Shown piece by piece: positions 43,630-51,943 of a stretch of DNA of 64,000 nt. The position numbers and the translations under genes were made by a program. The notes beneath the pieces were generated by a model. It worked only from the letters and a program-made list of their open reading frames with translations. It searched no databases and had not been told where the DNA came from. The first letter of the stretch is position 1, and each line of letters begins with the position of its first letter. Origin of the DNA: Yanghanlia sp047501535 (GTDB lineage: Bacteria; Pseudomonadota; Gammaproteobacteria; Burkholderiales; Burkholderiaceae_B); assembly GCF_047501535.1 (NCBI RefSeq), contig NZ_JAZDRJ010000001.1:124001-188000 (forward strand). Direction: 5' to 3'.

Positions 43630-44106
43630 ATGCAAGGTGATCGTACCGTCCTCCAGCATCTCAACAAGCAACTCAAGAACGAGCTCACCGCTATCAATCA
43701 GTATTTCCTGCATGCGCGCATGTTGCGCCATTGGGGGCTGGATAAGCTGGGCGAGCAGGAATACAAGCAATCTATTCGCGACATGAAAGACGCCGATCGC
43801 CTGATCGAGCGTATCTTCATGCTGGAAGGCCTGCCTAATTTGCAGAATCTCGACAAATTACTGGTTGGCGAAAACGTTCCGGAAATCCTCGAATGTGATC
43901 TGAAACTTGAAAAAAGATCAGAAGAGACGCTCAAGGATGGCATTGCCTATTGCGAATCGGTGCGCGATTACGTCTCGCGCGACCTTCTGCTAGATCTCCT
44001 TGAGCATACGGAAGAGCAGCTGGACTGGTTGGAAACCCAGATCGATCTCACAGAAAAAGTCGGTTTGCAGAATTACCTGCAATCACAGATGGGTGATGAC
44101 GATTAA
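43630..44106 (+). CDS. bfr: Bacterioferritin, haem-type subunit lacking a complete ferroxidase site
   Basis: A 158-residue ferritin subunit. It begins MQGDRTVLQHLNKQLKNELTAINQY and keeps the haem-ligand Met52 (SIRDMKDAD). Aligned without gaps to E. coli Bfr, the ferroxidase ligands Glu18 and Glu94 remain, but Glu51 is Asp, His54 is Asp, Glu127 is Thr and His130 is Gln. Four of six diiron ligands are therefore lost. Some bacteria have a haem-binding subunit without a ferroxidase centre that assembles with a second, ferroxidase-active subunit. That partner is not in this window. Downstream of bfd. Confidence 0.88.
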   Translation: MQGDRTVLQHLNKQLKNELTAINQYFLHARMLRHWGLDKLGEQEYKQSIRDMKDADRLIERIFMLEGLPNLQNLDKLLVGENVPEILECDLKLEKRSEETLKDGIAYCESVRDYVSRDLLLDLLEHTEEQLDWLETQIDLTEKVGLQNYLQSQMGDDD

Positions 44107-44149
44107 CTCTGGAATGTGTGTTTCCCGCCTGATGGGCGAGTAAAACTGG

Positions 44150-44171
44150 AGGGCTGACTGATGTCAGCCCT
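44150..44171 (+). terminator. Hairpin after bfr
   Basis: AGGGCTGAC-TGAT-GTCAGCCCT, a perfect 9-bp stem 44 bp past the bfr stop, followed by ATTTCG. Confidence 0.6.
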
Positions 44172-44208
44172 ATTTCGTAATTTGTCAGGTGACTTTTATC
44201 GTTATAAC

Positions 44209-44234
44209 GGCGCGTAACACGACGCGCCTTTTTT
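44209..44234 (+). terminator. Rho-independent terminator
   Basis: GGCGCGT-AACACG-ACGCGCC followed by six T residues (44229-44234): a 7-bp stem and T tract in the classic form, ending the bfd-bfr direction. Confidence 0.8.
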
Positions 44235-44314
44235 ATGCGTGCTCGAAAGGGGCGTGGCCCCGAATGCCCGGTGGTAGCTAAGGGGGCAGCCCATTGGGCC
44301 GACCCCTTATCCGT

Positions 44315-44980
44315 TCAGAAATTTTTGGCGGGGCAGTTTTTGCTGCGGCCCCAGGCGTTGTTGGGCTCGCAATATTTATTGCGGGCCGCCCATGCGCAGC
44401 TGGGCCGGTCGAAGAACCCCAGCTTGCTACATGCCTGAAGCTCTTGTTGTAAGGCGGCTTCCCAGTTACCGCTTGCCTGAGAGGGGCTGGCTGCGGGTGG
44501 CGGGGGCGGTGGGATTGTGATGTCCACCGGTTGTATGAAAGGTTGTGCTTGTGGCGAGGGAGGGCTGCCAATGCTGCTGCCGCCGCCCAACAAATCCCCT
44601 ACGTCCGCGAGGCCCTGCAAGCCGTGCGGATTGGCATTGGCGATCTGGATGGCTTCTTCCATGCTGATATTGGTCGTCGCCAGGCTGATCGGTGTCTCGG
44701 CTTGAAGCTCGGCGATGCTGAGCGTTTCCAATTCCCACTGAACGGGGTCGTGGGGTTCAGGAATGCCAAGACGGCCGTCGACAAGCGGCTGAGGGGCTTG
44801 CGCCACAAAAGGTTTTCCATCTGCATCCAAGACCGGCACTTCAGCCAGCTCGGGTGGCGTAGCCTTGATTTCTGGTCTGACAGGGCCGTGGGCGACCAGC
44901 CATTCGCCCAGGCGTACGCCGCCCCAGGCTGACGCGCCCAGGGCGATGATAAGAATGGCAAAGATGAAACGCCAGGACAT
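44315..44980 (-). CDS. Membrane-anchored protein with four-Cys tail, unknown function
   Basis: A 221-residue protein with one N-terminal hydrophobic helix (residues ~4-22, FIFAILIIALGASAWGG) that acts as signal anchor. There is an acidic, Pro-rich periplasmic part with a PPPPPP run at ~155-162. The C-terminal ~45 residues contain four cysteines in the pattern C-x10-C-x8-C-x11-C with FFDRPSCAWAARNKYC and AWGRSKNCP. The WAARNKYC segment looks conserved in kind and could form disulfides. I cannot name a domain. Monocistronic on the minus strand, 71 bp upstream of the end of prfC in the same direction. Confidence 0.75.
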   Translation of the reverse strand: MSWRFIFAILIIALGASAWGGVRLGEWLVAHGPVRPEIKATPPELAEVPVLDADGKPFVAQAPQPLVDGRLGIPEPHDPVQWELETLSIAELQAETPISLATTNISMEEAIQIANANPHGLQGLADVGDLLGGGSSIGSPPSPQAQPFIQPVDITIPPPPPPAASPSQASGNWEAALQQELQACSKLGFFDRPSCAWAARNKYCEPNNAWGRSKNCPAKNF

Positions 44981-45051
44981 CCGTATCCTCTGTATGTACG
45001 TTCAAGAAGCCCTAAGCAAAGCTTCCTGAAGTCGCAGTATATAAGCAGAGC

Positions 45052-46653
45052 TCACTGTTGGCCGAATACATGGCCGCCGTGTTCCCGCATGGCGTGGAAA
45101 TCCACGTCAGGATAGAGTTCCTGGGCCACGCGCAATTGCGCCGGCGAAGTGGCGAGGAATGCGGCAGCCTCGACAACGTCGTGGGCGATATGTGCAGCGT
45201 TGGCATCCATGAATTTTCGCAGCGCTTTGGGGTCTTCGGCTGTAATCCATCGTGCCATGTTGTAACGCGAAGGCATCATGCGCGCTTCTACGCCGTATTC
45301 GGTTTTCAGGCGTTGAGCTACAACCTCAAACTGCAATTGCCCGACTGCGCCCAACAGCAGTGGGCCTCCCATGACAGGGCGAAACACCTGGATGGCGCCT
45401 TCTTCACCTAGCTGGGTCAGGCCGGTGCGCAGCTGTTTGGTGCGCAATGGGTCTTTGACCTCGACTGCCTGGAACAGTTCCGGCGCGAAGAAGGGCAGGC
45501 CGGTGAATTGCAGGGTTTCGCCTTCTGTGAGAACGTCGCCCAACTGCAACACCCCGTGGTTGGGAATACCAATAATGTCGCCCGCATAGGCTTCTTCAAG
45601 AATCTCGCGACGCTGCGAGAGGAAGGACACTACGTTGTTGGGGCGGATGTCTTTACCGGTGCGGGCGACTTTAAGCCGCATACCGCGCTCGAAGCGGCCT
45701 GAACTCACACGCACGAAGGCGACGCGGTCGCGGTGTGCAGGGTCCATATTGGCTTGCACTTTGAACACCACACCCGAAAACTTGGGCTCGTCGGGTTCGA
45801 CGATACGTTGCAAAGCGTGGCGCGAGCCGGGTGGGGGCGCAAGCTCTACCAAGGCGTCCAGCACTTCCTGAACACCGAAGTTGTTAATGGCGGAACCGAA
45901 GAAGACAGGGGTCTGCTTGCCGGCCAAAAAAGCTTCCTTGTCAAAAGGTGCAGAGGCTTCGGTAATAAGTTCAATTTCCTCACGGGCTTTAGCGTAGGCA
46001 TCGCCAAAACGCCGGGCGGCTTCAGGGTTGTCTAGGCCGTCAATGAACTCGTCATCGTCCTGGCGCCGTTCTTGGCCGGGACGGAATACGCGCAGGCGAT
46101 TCTCGCGGATATTGAATACACCGCCAAAGTGGCGCGCCATACCAACGGGCCAGGAAAAGGGCACGGCATCCATCCCCAGGTGGGACTCGATCTCGGAGAT
46201 CAGATCCAGCGGTTCCTGGACTTCGCGGTCAAGCTTGTTGATGAAAGTGATGATGGGGGTATTGCGGGCCCGGCAGACGGCCAGCAGCCGCTCGGTCTGC
46301 GGCTCGACGCCATTCGCCGCGTCAATCACCATGAGCGCGGCGTCAACTGCCGTGAGCACGCGGTAGGTATCTTCGGAGAAGTCCTGGTGGCCCGGGGTAT
46401 CAAGAAGGTTGATGACACAGTCGCGGTATTCCATCTGCATGACTGAGGAAGCAACCGAAATACCCCGCTGCTTTTCAATCTCCATCCAGTCGGATGCCGC
46501 ATGGCGGCTGGCCTTTCTAGCCTTGACGCTACCAGCAATCTGAATAGCCCCTGCGAAAAGCAGAAGCTTTTCCGTCAGGGTGGTCTTGCCCGCGTCGGGG
46601 TGGGAGATGATGGCGAAAGTGCGTCGTCGTTTGACTTCGTTTGGAATGCTCAT
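45052..46653 (-). CDS. prfC: Peptide chain release factor 3
   Basis: A GTPase of 533 residues that recycles RF1/RF2 from the ribosome. RRRTFAIISHPDAGKTTLTEK is the P-loop (GxxxxGKT variant, residues 17-24), and DTPGHQDFSEDTYR and NKLDREVQEP are the G3 and G4 motifs. Domains II and III follow. Start placed at the ATG at 46653, which matches the family N-terminus; an upstream in-frame TTG adds seven residues. Neither has a strong ribosome site. On the same strand as the LysE gene upstream, 54 bp away. Confidence 0.95.
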   Translation of the reverse strand: MSIPNEVKRRRTFAIISHPDAGKTTLTEKLLLFAGAIQIAGSVKARKASRHAASDWMEIEKQRGISVASSVMQMEYRDCVINLLDTPGHQDFSEDTYRVLTAVDAALMVIDAANGVEPQTERLLAVCRARNTPIITFINKLDREVQEPLDLISEIESHLGMDAVPFSWPVGMARHFGGVFNIRENRLRVFRPGQERRQDDDEFIDGLDNPEAARRFGDAYAKAREEIELITEASAPFDKEAFLAGKQTPVFFGSAINNFGVQEVLDALVELAPPPGSRHALQRIVEPDEPKFSGVVFKVQANMDPAHRDRVAFVRVSSGRFERGMRLKVARTGKDIRPNNVVSFLSQRREILEEAYAGDIIGIPNHGVLQLGDVLTEGETLQFTGLPFFAPELFQAVEVKDPLRTKQLRTGLTQLGEEGAIQVFRPVMGGPLLLGAVGQLQFEVVAQRLKTEYGVEARMMPSRYNMARWITAEDPKALRKFMDANAAHIAHDVVEAAAFLATSPAQLRVAQELYPDVDFHAMREHGGHVFGQQ

Positions 46654-46707
46654 ATCAGGTTTTGATCGCGGCAACGTGGCCGGTTTGTTTTTTCATGCGG
46701 AGCGGGT

Positions 46708-47337
46708 TCAGACACGCCTGCTGAATGTGGCCAGCACCGTGCCGGCCAGAATGAACATGGCGCCAAAGGCGCGGTTCACCCAGCGGATGTGGCGGGGCGT
46801 GCGCAGCAGGCGCAGAATGCGGGACGCCAGCGTGGTGTAGCAACCCATGGCCACAAGGTCGGTAAACGCCAGTGTGGCAGCGAGGATGACATACTGCACG
46901 GCCAGCGGCGCTGCGGGGTTTAGAAACTGTGGTACTACCGCCAGCAAAAATACTGTGCCCTTGGGGTTGATCAGGTTGACCATGCAGCCACGCATCACCA
47001 GCTGGCGGATGCTGAAGTCCTCGCGGGGCGCGGCTTCGACCGCCACTGGCGCTGCATCGGTACGAAACTGCAGCCAGCCCAGGTAGACCAGGTAACCCGC
47101 CCCCAGCCATTTGAGCAGATTGAAGGCCAGTTCGGAAGCGGCCAGCACAGCGCCCAGACCGACGGCCACAATGCAGAACTGCGCAAGGATTCCCAGAATC
47201 AACCCGACCGTCGTCCAGTAGCCCCGCCGGAACCCATATTTCAGCCCGGAAGCCATGGCGGACACGGCCCCTGGGCCAGGGGAAAAGGAAATGGCCCAGG
47301 AGGCGGCGAAAAAAGCGAGCCAGGTGGAAAGTGACAT
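46708..47337 (-). CDS. LysE/RhtB-family amino-acid exporter
   Basis: A 209-residue inner-membrane exporter, paralogue of the protein at 21360. SFSPGPGAVSAMASGLKYGFRRGY is the signature and NLINPKGTVFLLAVVPQFLNP the second conserved block. About six hydrophobic segments. It starts 21 bp after rhlE ends, in the same direction, so it may be read through from rhlE. Confidence 0.9.
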   Translation of the reverse strand: MSLSTWLAFFAASWAISFSPGPGAVSAMASGLKYGFRRGYWTTVGLILGILAQFCIVAVGLGAVLAASELAFNLLKWLGAGYLVYLGWLQFRTDAAPVAVEAAPREDFSIRQLVMRGCMVNLINPKGTVFLLAVVPQFLNPAAPLAVQYVILAATLAFTDLVAMGCYTTLASRILRLLRTPRHIRWVNRAFGAMFILAGTVLATFSRRV

Positions 47338-47358
47338 GCGAGTTTGCGTGGGAGTTAA

Positions 47359-48789
47359 TCAGCGCTCTGTCGTCTTGCCCAGCAGGGCGGCTTGTTGGCC
47401 GGAGCGGCGGCGGCCTTGCGTACCAGGCTGCGGGCTGCGAGATGCCTGCGCGGGCTTGCCGGCGGGGCGACGAGAACCGCTGCTGCGCCGGTTGCCATCG
47501 GGCGCACCGGAGCCTGCACCCGTGCGCCCGGAGGGGCCGCTGTGTGAGCGGGTGCGCGCCCTGCCTGCACCGCCTTCACGGCGACCACGCGGCGCGTTGT
47601 CACGCCTTTCTTCTTCGGCGGCAGGCGGTCGCACGATAGTGGATGGATCCCAGCCTTCGACTTGGATGCGATCGATGGGGCGCTTAATGAGCTTCTCAAT
47701 CGCACTCAAAAGCTTGATTTCGGAAGGGTCCACCAATGACAGGGCGGAGCCGGGGCTGCCTGCGCGCCCTGTGCGACCAATACGGTGAACGTAATCTTCA
47801 GGCACATTGGGCAGCTCAAAGTTCACGACCTGTGGAAGCTGGTCGATATCCAGCCCACGTGCGGCGATGTCGGTGGCAACCAGCACGGAAATTTTGCCAT
47901 CCTTAAAGCCTGACAAGGCGCGGGTGCGGGCCGACTGACTTTTGTTGCCGTGAATGGCAGCGGCGGTGAGGCCGTCCTTCACCAGCTTTTCCGCCAAACG
48001 GTTGGCGCCGTGTTTGGTGCGGGTGAATACCAGCACTTGGTGCCAGCCATGGCCACGGATAATGTGGCTGACCAGCTCGCGCTTGTGGCTTTGCTGCGTG
48101 AGAACCACGCCTTGGTCCACCAGCTCGGACGCTGTGTTGCGTCGGGCTACGGAAATTTCAATGGGGTTATTCAGCAGGCCGGTGGCCAAGCCGCGGATCT
48201 CATCTGAAAACGTAGCCGAGAACAGCAGGTTCTGGCGTTGCTTGGGCAGCAGGGCCAGAACTTTGCGGATATCGCGGATAAAGCCCATATCCAGCATGCG
48301 GTCGGCTTCGTCCAGCACCAGAATTTCTACGCCCGAAAGGTCGATCGTCTTTTGGCCGGCGTGGTCGAGCAAGCGGCCGGGCGTGGCCACCAGGATGTCC
48401 AGCGGTTTGCGTAGCGAGCTAATTTGCGGGTTGATGTTGACACCGCCAAACATCACCATCGAACGTATCGAGGTGTGCTGGCCGTAAATGCGCACGGATT
48501 CTTCAACCTGGGCAGCCAGTTCGCGTGTGGGGGTGAGCACCAGTACGCGGGGGCGGCCCGGCTTGCGCTGTTCGCTTGGCTTGTTTAGCAAGCGGTGCAG
48601 AATGGGCAGAGTGAAACCGGCGGTCTTGCCTGTGCCGGTTTGCGCAGCGGCGAGAACATCGCCGCCTTGAATGACTTGTGGAATCGCTTGGGCCTGAATC
48701 GGCGTGGGTTGGGTATACCCCGCATCGGCAATTGCACGCAAAAGGGGTTCGGCCAACCCAAGGTCGGCAAACGAAGTAATGGAATTCAA
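47359..48789 (-). CDS. rhlE: DEAD-box RNA helicase RhlE
   Basis: An ATP-dependent RNA helicase of the RhlE type. Motifs in order: TPIQAQAIP (Q), AAQTGTGKTAGF (I), PTRELAAQV (Ia), LDEADRMLDMGF (II), LFSATF (III), HRIGRTGR (VI). The tail of ~110 residues is basic and Gly/Arg/Ser-rich (RRDNAPRGRREGGAGRAR) and probably binds RNA. No ATG is available near the conserved NSITSFADLGL start. I used a TTG at 48789 with GGAG 8 bp upstream. A longer frame can begin at a TTG at 48873. 476 residues from the chosen start. Confidence 0.9.
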   Translation of the reverse strand: MNSITSFADLGLAEPLLRAIADAGYTQPTPIQAQAIPQVIQGGDVLAAAQTGTGKTAGFTLPILHRLLNKPSEQRKPGRPRVLVLTPTRELAAQVEESVRIYGQHTSIRSMVMFGGVNINPQISSLRKPLDILVATPGRLLDHAGQKTIDLSGVEILVLDEADRMLDMGFIRDIRKVLALLPKQRQNLLFSATFSDEIRGLATGLLNNPIEISVARRNTASELVDQGVVLTQQSHKRELVSHIIRGHGWHQVLVFTRTKHGANRLAEKLVKDGLTAAAIHGNKSQSARTRALSGFKDGKISVLVATDIAARGLDIDQLPQVVNFELPNVPEDYVHRIGRTGRAGSPGSALSLVDPSEIKLLSAIEKLIKRPIDRIQVEGWDPSTIVRPPAAEEERRDNAPRGRREGGAGRARTRSHSGPSGRTGAGSGAPDGNRRSSGSRRPAGKPAQASRSPQPGTQGRRRSGQQAALLGKTTER

Positions 48790-48987
48790 AGAATGCTCCA
48801 GCGACGGCCTATCGCTCGGAGACGAGTGATACCAATCCAGGCTGACGTTCTTACGGGTGTTGAAAGAGCGCAAGAAAAGCTTGCTGCTCCGGTGCGTGGC
48901 GACTGGTACGCACGCAGAAAATCAGCATTTTACAGGTAGACGCGGCTGCTGTAACCTCGCGCACAAGTATTCTTGTGGAAAAAAGCC

Positions 48988-49596
48988 ATGAAGCGCCTGT
49001 TTTTACTATTTATTCTTCCTGCCCTGACTGTCTTGTCGGGCTGCGGCTACAACGAAATCCAACGGCTTGACGAGCAAGTGAAGGCGGCCTGGTCGCAAAC
49101 GCTGAACCAGTATGAAAGGCGCGCTGATCTTGTGCCTCAATTGGTGAGTTCTGTCGATGCCTACATGGTTAACGAAAGAGCCATTCTGACTGAGGTTACC
49201 CAGGCACGGGCTCAGGTCGGGCAGATAAAAGTCACGGTGGACGATCTCGATAACCCCGAGTTGATGGCGCGTTTCGAACAGGCACAGGGGCAGCTGGGTT
49301 CGGCTCTTTCCCGTTTGTTGGCCGTGTCGGAAAACTATCCCCAGCTCAAAGCGGACGGCCTGTTTCGCGACCTCATGACTCAGCTTGAGGGCACGGAAAA
49401 CCGTATTGCCACTGAACGTGGCCGCTATGTGAAGAGTGTGCAGGAATACAACGTTTACATCCGCCAGTTCCCCACGCTGATCACTGCAAAAATCTTTGGC
49501 TATGACGTGAAGGCCAATTACGGAGTGGAACGCGAGGGCGAACTGATGCGGCGTCCCGAAGTTAACTTTACGCGGCCTGCCGGGGCGGGCGGTTAA
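48988..49596 (+). CDS. lemA: LemA-family lipoprotein
   Basis: A 202-residue membrane-anchored protein of unknown biochemical role. The signal peptide ends in a lipobox (LTVLSGCGYN), so the cysteine is likely lipidated. The LemA domain includes NEIQRLDEQVKAAWSQTLNQYERRADLVPQL and NVYIRQFPTLITAKIFGY. Start put at the ATG at 48988; an in-frame TTG at 48973 precedes it. First gene of a lemA-TPM-TPM set that is common in proteobacteria, 11 bp before the second gene. Confidence 0.93.
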   Translation: MKRLFLLFILPALTVLSGCGYNEIQRLDEQVKAAWSQTLNQYERRADLVPQLVSSVDAYMVNERAILTEVTQARAQVGQIKVTVDDLDNPELMARFEQAQGQLGSALSRLLAVSENYPQLKADGLFRDLMTQLEGTENRIATERGRYVKSVQEYNVYIRQFPTLITAKIFGYDVKANYGVEREGELMRRPEVNFTRPAGAGG

Positions 49597-49607
49597 GGAA
49601 CTGAGCC

Positions 49608-50516
49608 ATGGTAAAGGGGTGGGGGGCGATGTCTCATGCGAGTTTCATGACGCGCTTACTGGCGCTGCTGGCAGGCTTGATGATGTTTCATTCTGCCTGG
49701 GCTCAGCAGGTTCCCGTGCCTGCCTTGGAATATTGGGTGACCGACCAAACCGCCACGCTGGATTCCAACACGAAGGCGGGGCTTGAGGCCAAACTGCAGG
49801 CCTTGAATGATTCCAAAGGGGCGCAAGTAGCGGTGCTGATTGTGCCCACCACAGGCGAGGATACGGTGGAAACCTATGCGCGCCGCGTGTTTGACGCCTG
49901 GAAGCTGGGGCGGGCCAATATCGACGATGGCATTTTGCTGTTGGTGGCAAAAGACGACAGGCGTTTGCGCATCGAGGTAGGGTATGGGTTGGAAGGGGCG
50001 GTACCTGACTTGCTGGCCGGGCGCATTATTCGTGAGCAGATTACGCCGCACTTTAAAGTCGATGATTACGCCAGTGGCGTGGTGGCGGGTGTGGAAAGCC
50101 TGCTGCGCTTGATCGACGGCGAGGAATTGCCACCTCCGCACGCGAATGCGGGTAGTGATGATGAATGGGATGTAGGCGTCGTTTTGCTGCCCCTGGCTTT
50201 CATGGCTTTCTTTATGCCGCCTCTGTTTGCCGCCTTTGCCGTCACGATCTTCACCTCGCTGGCTTTTGGCAGCATTCTGCTTGGCCTGCTGTTTGGCGGT
50301 ATTGCTGTGTTGCTATCTCTAATCGGTCGTCGCTTTGGCGCAGGGGGTAAAGGCGGCGCAATTCGGGCGTCTGGCCGCGGCGGCGCAGCGGGAGGTTTTG
50401 GCGGTGGCTTTTACGGCGGTTCCGATGGGGGCTTTGGCGGCGGCTTCGGCGGAGGCGGAGGGGCCGGCGGTGGAGGCGGCGGTTCCGGTGGCGGCGGCGC
50501 CTCTGGCGGTTGGTAA
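49608..50516 (+). CDS. TPM-domain (YgcG-type) membrane protein
   Basis: A 302-residue secreted, then membrane-anchored protein. A signal peptide ends near residue 32 (MFHSAWAQQ), then a TPM domain (~35-175) with DQTATLDSNTKAGLEAKL and IEVGYGLEGAVPDLLAGRII. One or two hydrophobic helices follow (~188-238), and an extreme Gly/Phe-rich C-terminal tail (residues ~245-302) reads FGGGFYGGSDGGFGGGFGGG. The low complexity is typical of this family. A second ATG at 49629 has a better purine-rich site and fits the signal peptide equally well. Follows lemA. Confidence 0.9.
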   Translation: MVKGWGAMSHASFMTRLLALLAGLMMFHSAWAQQVPVPALEYWVTDQTATLDSNTKAGLEAKLQALNDSKGAQVAVLIVPTTGEDTVETYARRVFDAWKLGRANIDDGILLLVAKDDRRLRIEVGYGLEGAVPDLLAGRIIREQITPHFKVDDYASGVVAGVESLLRLIDGEELPPPHANAGSDDEWDVGVVLLPLAFMAFFMPPLFAAFAVTIFTSLAFGSILLGLLFGGIAVLLSLIGRRFGAGGKGGAIRASGRGGAAGGFGGGFYGGSDGGFGGGFGGGGGAGGGGGGSGGGGASGGW

Positions 50517-50527
50517 AAGGAGTTGCA

Positions 50528-51022
50528 ATGAGCGCACCCGCATTACTTAAGGAAATGACAGGCTGGGCCAGCCTGGAAGGGCAATGGCTGCGCAGGCGGC
50601 ATTTCACCCCAGACGTTTTGGCCGCTATTACACAGCGTATTCGTGAGTGCGAACGCGACCACAATGGCGAACTGATGGTGGCCATTGAGGCGGTGAGCCC
50701 GATTCACGAAAGAGATTCCCGCATGCGCGCGCTAGAAGTATTTGGCCGCTTAGGCGTTTGGGACACGGCCGGTAATACCGGCATGTTGCTGTATCTCGCA
50801 CTGGATCGGCACCGCATAGAAATCATCGCCGATCGTGGGATCCCTGCAAGCAACTACGAGTGGGAAGGCGTGTGTGCCCGCTTGCAGGCACGCCTGGCTG
50901 AAAAAGCCTATGCGGAAGGGATATTGGCGGCCATTGACGAGATTGAAGCCATCATGCGCAGGTATTGCCCGCGCAGTGAAGGCTCAAACGACAGCCTGGC
51001 CAACGAACCGGTGCTGCTCTAA
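50528..51022 (+). CDS. TPM-domain protein, short form
   Basis: A 164-residue TPM-domain protein without signal peptide. RIRECERDHNGELMVAIEAV and NTGMLLYLALDRHRIEIIADRGIPA are the TPM core. AAAAGGAG ends 5 bp before the ATG at 50528. The gene starts 11 bp after the previous TPM gene. With lemA it forms the third member of the set. Role unknown; these proteins are sometimes annotated as phosphatases on weak grounds. Confidence 0.88.
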   Translation: MSAPALLKEMTGWASLEGQWLRRRHFTPDVLAAITQRIRECERDHNGELMVAIEAVSPIHERDSRMRALEVFGRLGVWDTAGNTGMLLYLALDRHRIEIIADRGIPASNYEWEGVCARLQARLAEKAYAEGILAAIDEIEAIMRRYCPRSEGSNDSLANEPVLL

Positions 51023-51079
51023 CAAGACTCGCAATCAATCAAAGCGCCGCCCTTTCGCGGCACCGCTTTTCAGCTCGAC

Positions 51080-51838
51080 TCAGGCGCCGGCTTTCTGGGC
51101 CGGCGTATCAAATTCCCTGCGATAGGCCTCGATATGCTGCTGTAGCAGCTCAACCAGTTCAGCCATGCGAGGCTGGATACGCTGAATCGGGCCGGCGATC
51201 AGCAAGGCAAAACAGCGCCCTTCCAGGGGGAACGGCATAGCGACCCCGCCCAGTTCAGGTGTGTAACCCCCATCGCCAATGAACCAGCCTCGTTCCCGCG
51301 AAACCTGGATTTCTTTTTCCACGGCGGCAGCAGAGGTCAGCGTGGTGGGCGAATACACCTCAAAGGTTGTTTTGCGCAGTATGGAGGCGCGGGTTTTGTC
51401 ATCCATTTGCGATAACAGCGCGCGCCCCGTAGCGGTTGCGTGCAGAGGAACGCGTTTGCCCACTGCGGCGGCGTAACGAACCGCGTGCGGCGACTCTATC
51501 GTCGCGACAAATGTGGCGAACGTGTCGTTGGCGGCTGCGAGAACAACCGTTTCCTGTGTGGCGGCAGCCAGTTTTTCCAGCAATGTCTGTGTGTGCTCGG
51601 GTAGGGGTTGTGCCGACTCAATCTTGCCTGCCAGCGTGGCCAACAGCGGTGTCGGGTAATAGCCCCCCTTGGGTTGAGGCTCGTACAAATACCCTCGATT
51701 CTTTAACGTACCCAGCAATTTGAAGGTACTGGAGCGCGGCCAATCAAAATGTCGGGCAATGTCAGCCAGCGTTGCGGGGCGCTGGTGTGCGGCAAAGAAC
51801 TCCAGAAGTTCCAAGACGTTGGCGGCTTGTTTATTCAC
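51080..51838 (-). CDS. IclR-family transcriptional regulator
   Basis: A 252-residue IclR regulator. N-terminal winged helix: LELLEFFAAHQRPATLADIARHFDWPRSSTFKLLGTLKNRG; C-terminal effector domain from ~residue 80 on. Divergent from the CoA-transferase operon at 51944 with 105 bp between starts. That gap contains a pair of 15-bp direct repeats exactly 21 bp apart, which are its probable operators. Confidence 0.92.
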   Translation of the reverse strand: MNKQAANVLELLEFFAAHQRPATLADIARHFDWPRSSTFKLLGTLKNRGYLYEPQPKGGYYPTPLLATLAGKIESAQPLPEHTQTLLEKLAAATQETVVLAAANDTFATFVATIESPHAVRYAAAVGKRVPLHATATGRALLSQMDDKTRASILRKTTFEVYSPTTLTSAAAVEKEIQVSRERGWFIGDGGYTPELGGVAMPFPLEGRCFALLIAGPIQRIQPRMAELVELLQQHIEAYRREFDTPAQKAGA

Positions 51839-51880
51839 GTGGTCGCTCCGGGTTTTCCCTGTCTAAATTAAATTGTGAAA

Positions 51881-51921
51881 TTGTTCCTGTGTGGGTATCA
51901 TTTGTTCCTGTGTGGGAACAA
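51881..51921. promoter_or_regulatory. Likely IclR operator, two repeats 21 bp apart
   Basis: TTGTTCCTGTGTGGG occurs at 51881-51895 and 51902-51916. The second copy continues to a palindrome TTGTTCC-TGTGTG-GGAACAA (51902-51921). A spacing of 21 bp, two helical turns, puts both on one face of DNA. It lies between the divergent IclR regulator and CoA-transferase genes. Confidence 0.65.
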
Positions 51922-51943
51922 TATTACATTCAAGGCAGGAGCA

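Noticed and set aside
44209..44234. The GC stem and T tract as a small RNA gene
   Set aside because: It fits a terminator for the bfd-bfr direction, and no promoter or conserved RNA body is seen.
50251..50685. Minus-strand frames rich in Arg/His opposite the Gly-rich TPM tail
   Set aside because: They are mirror images of a GGC/GGT repeat region. No ribosome site and no similarity to proteins.
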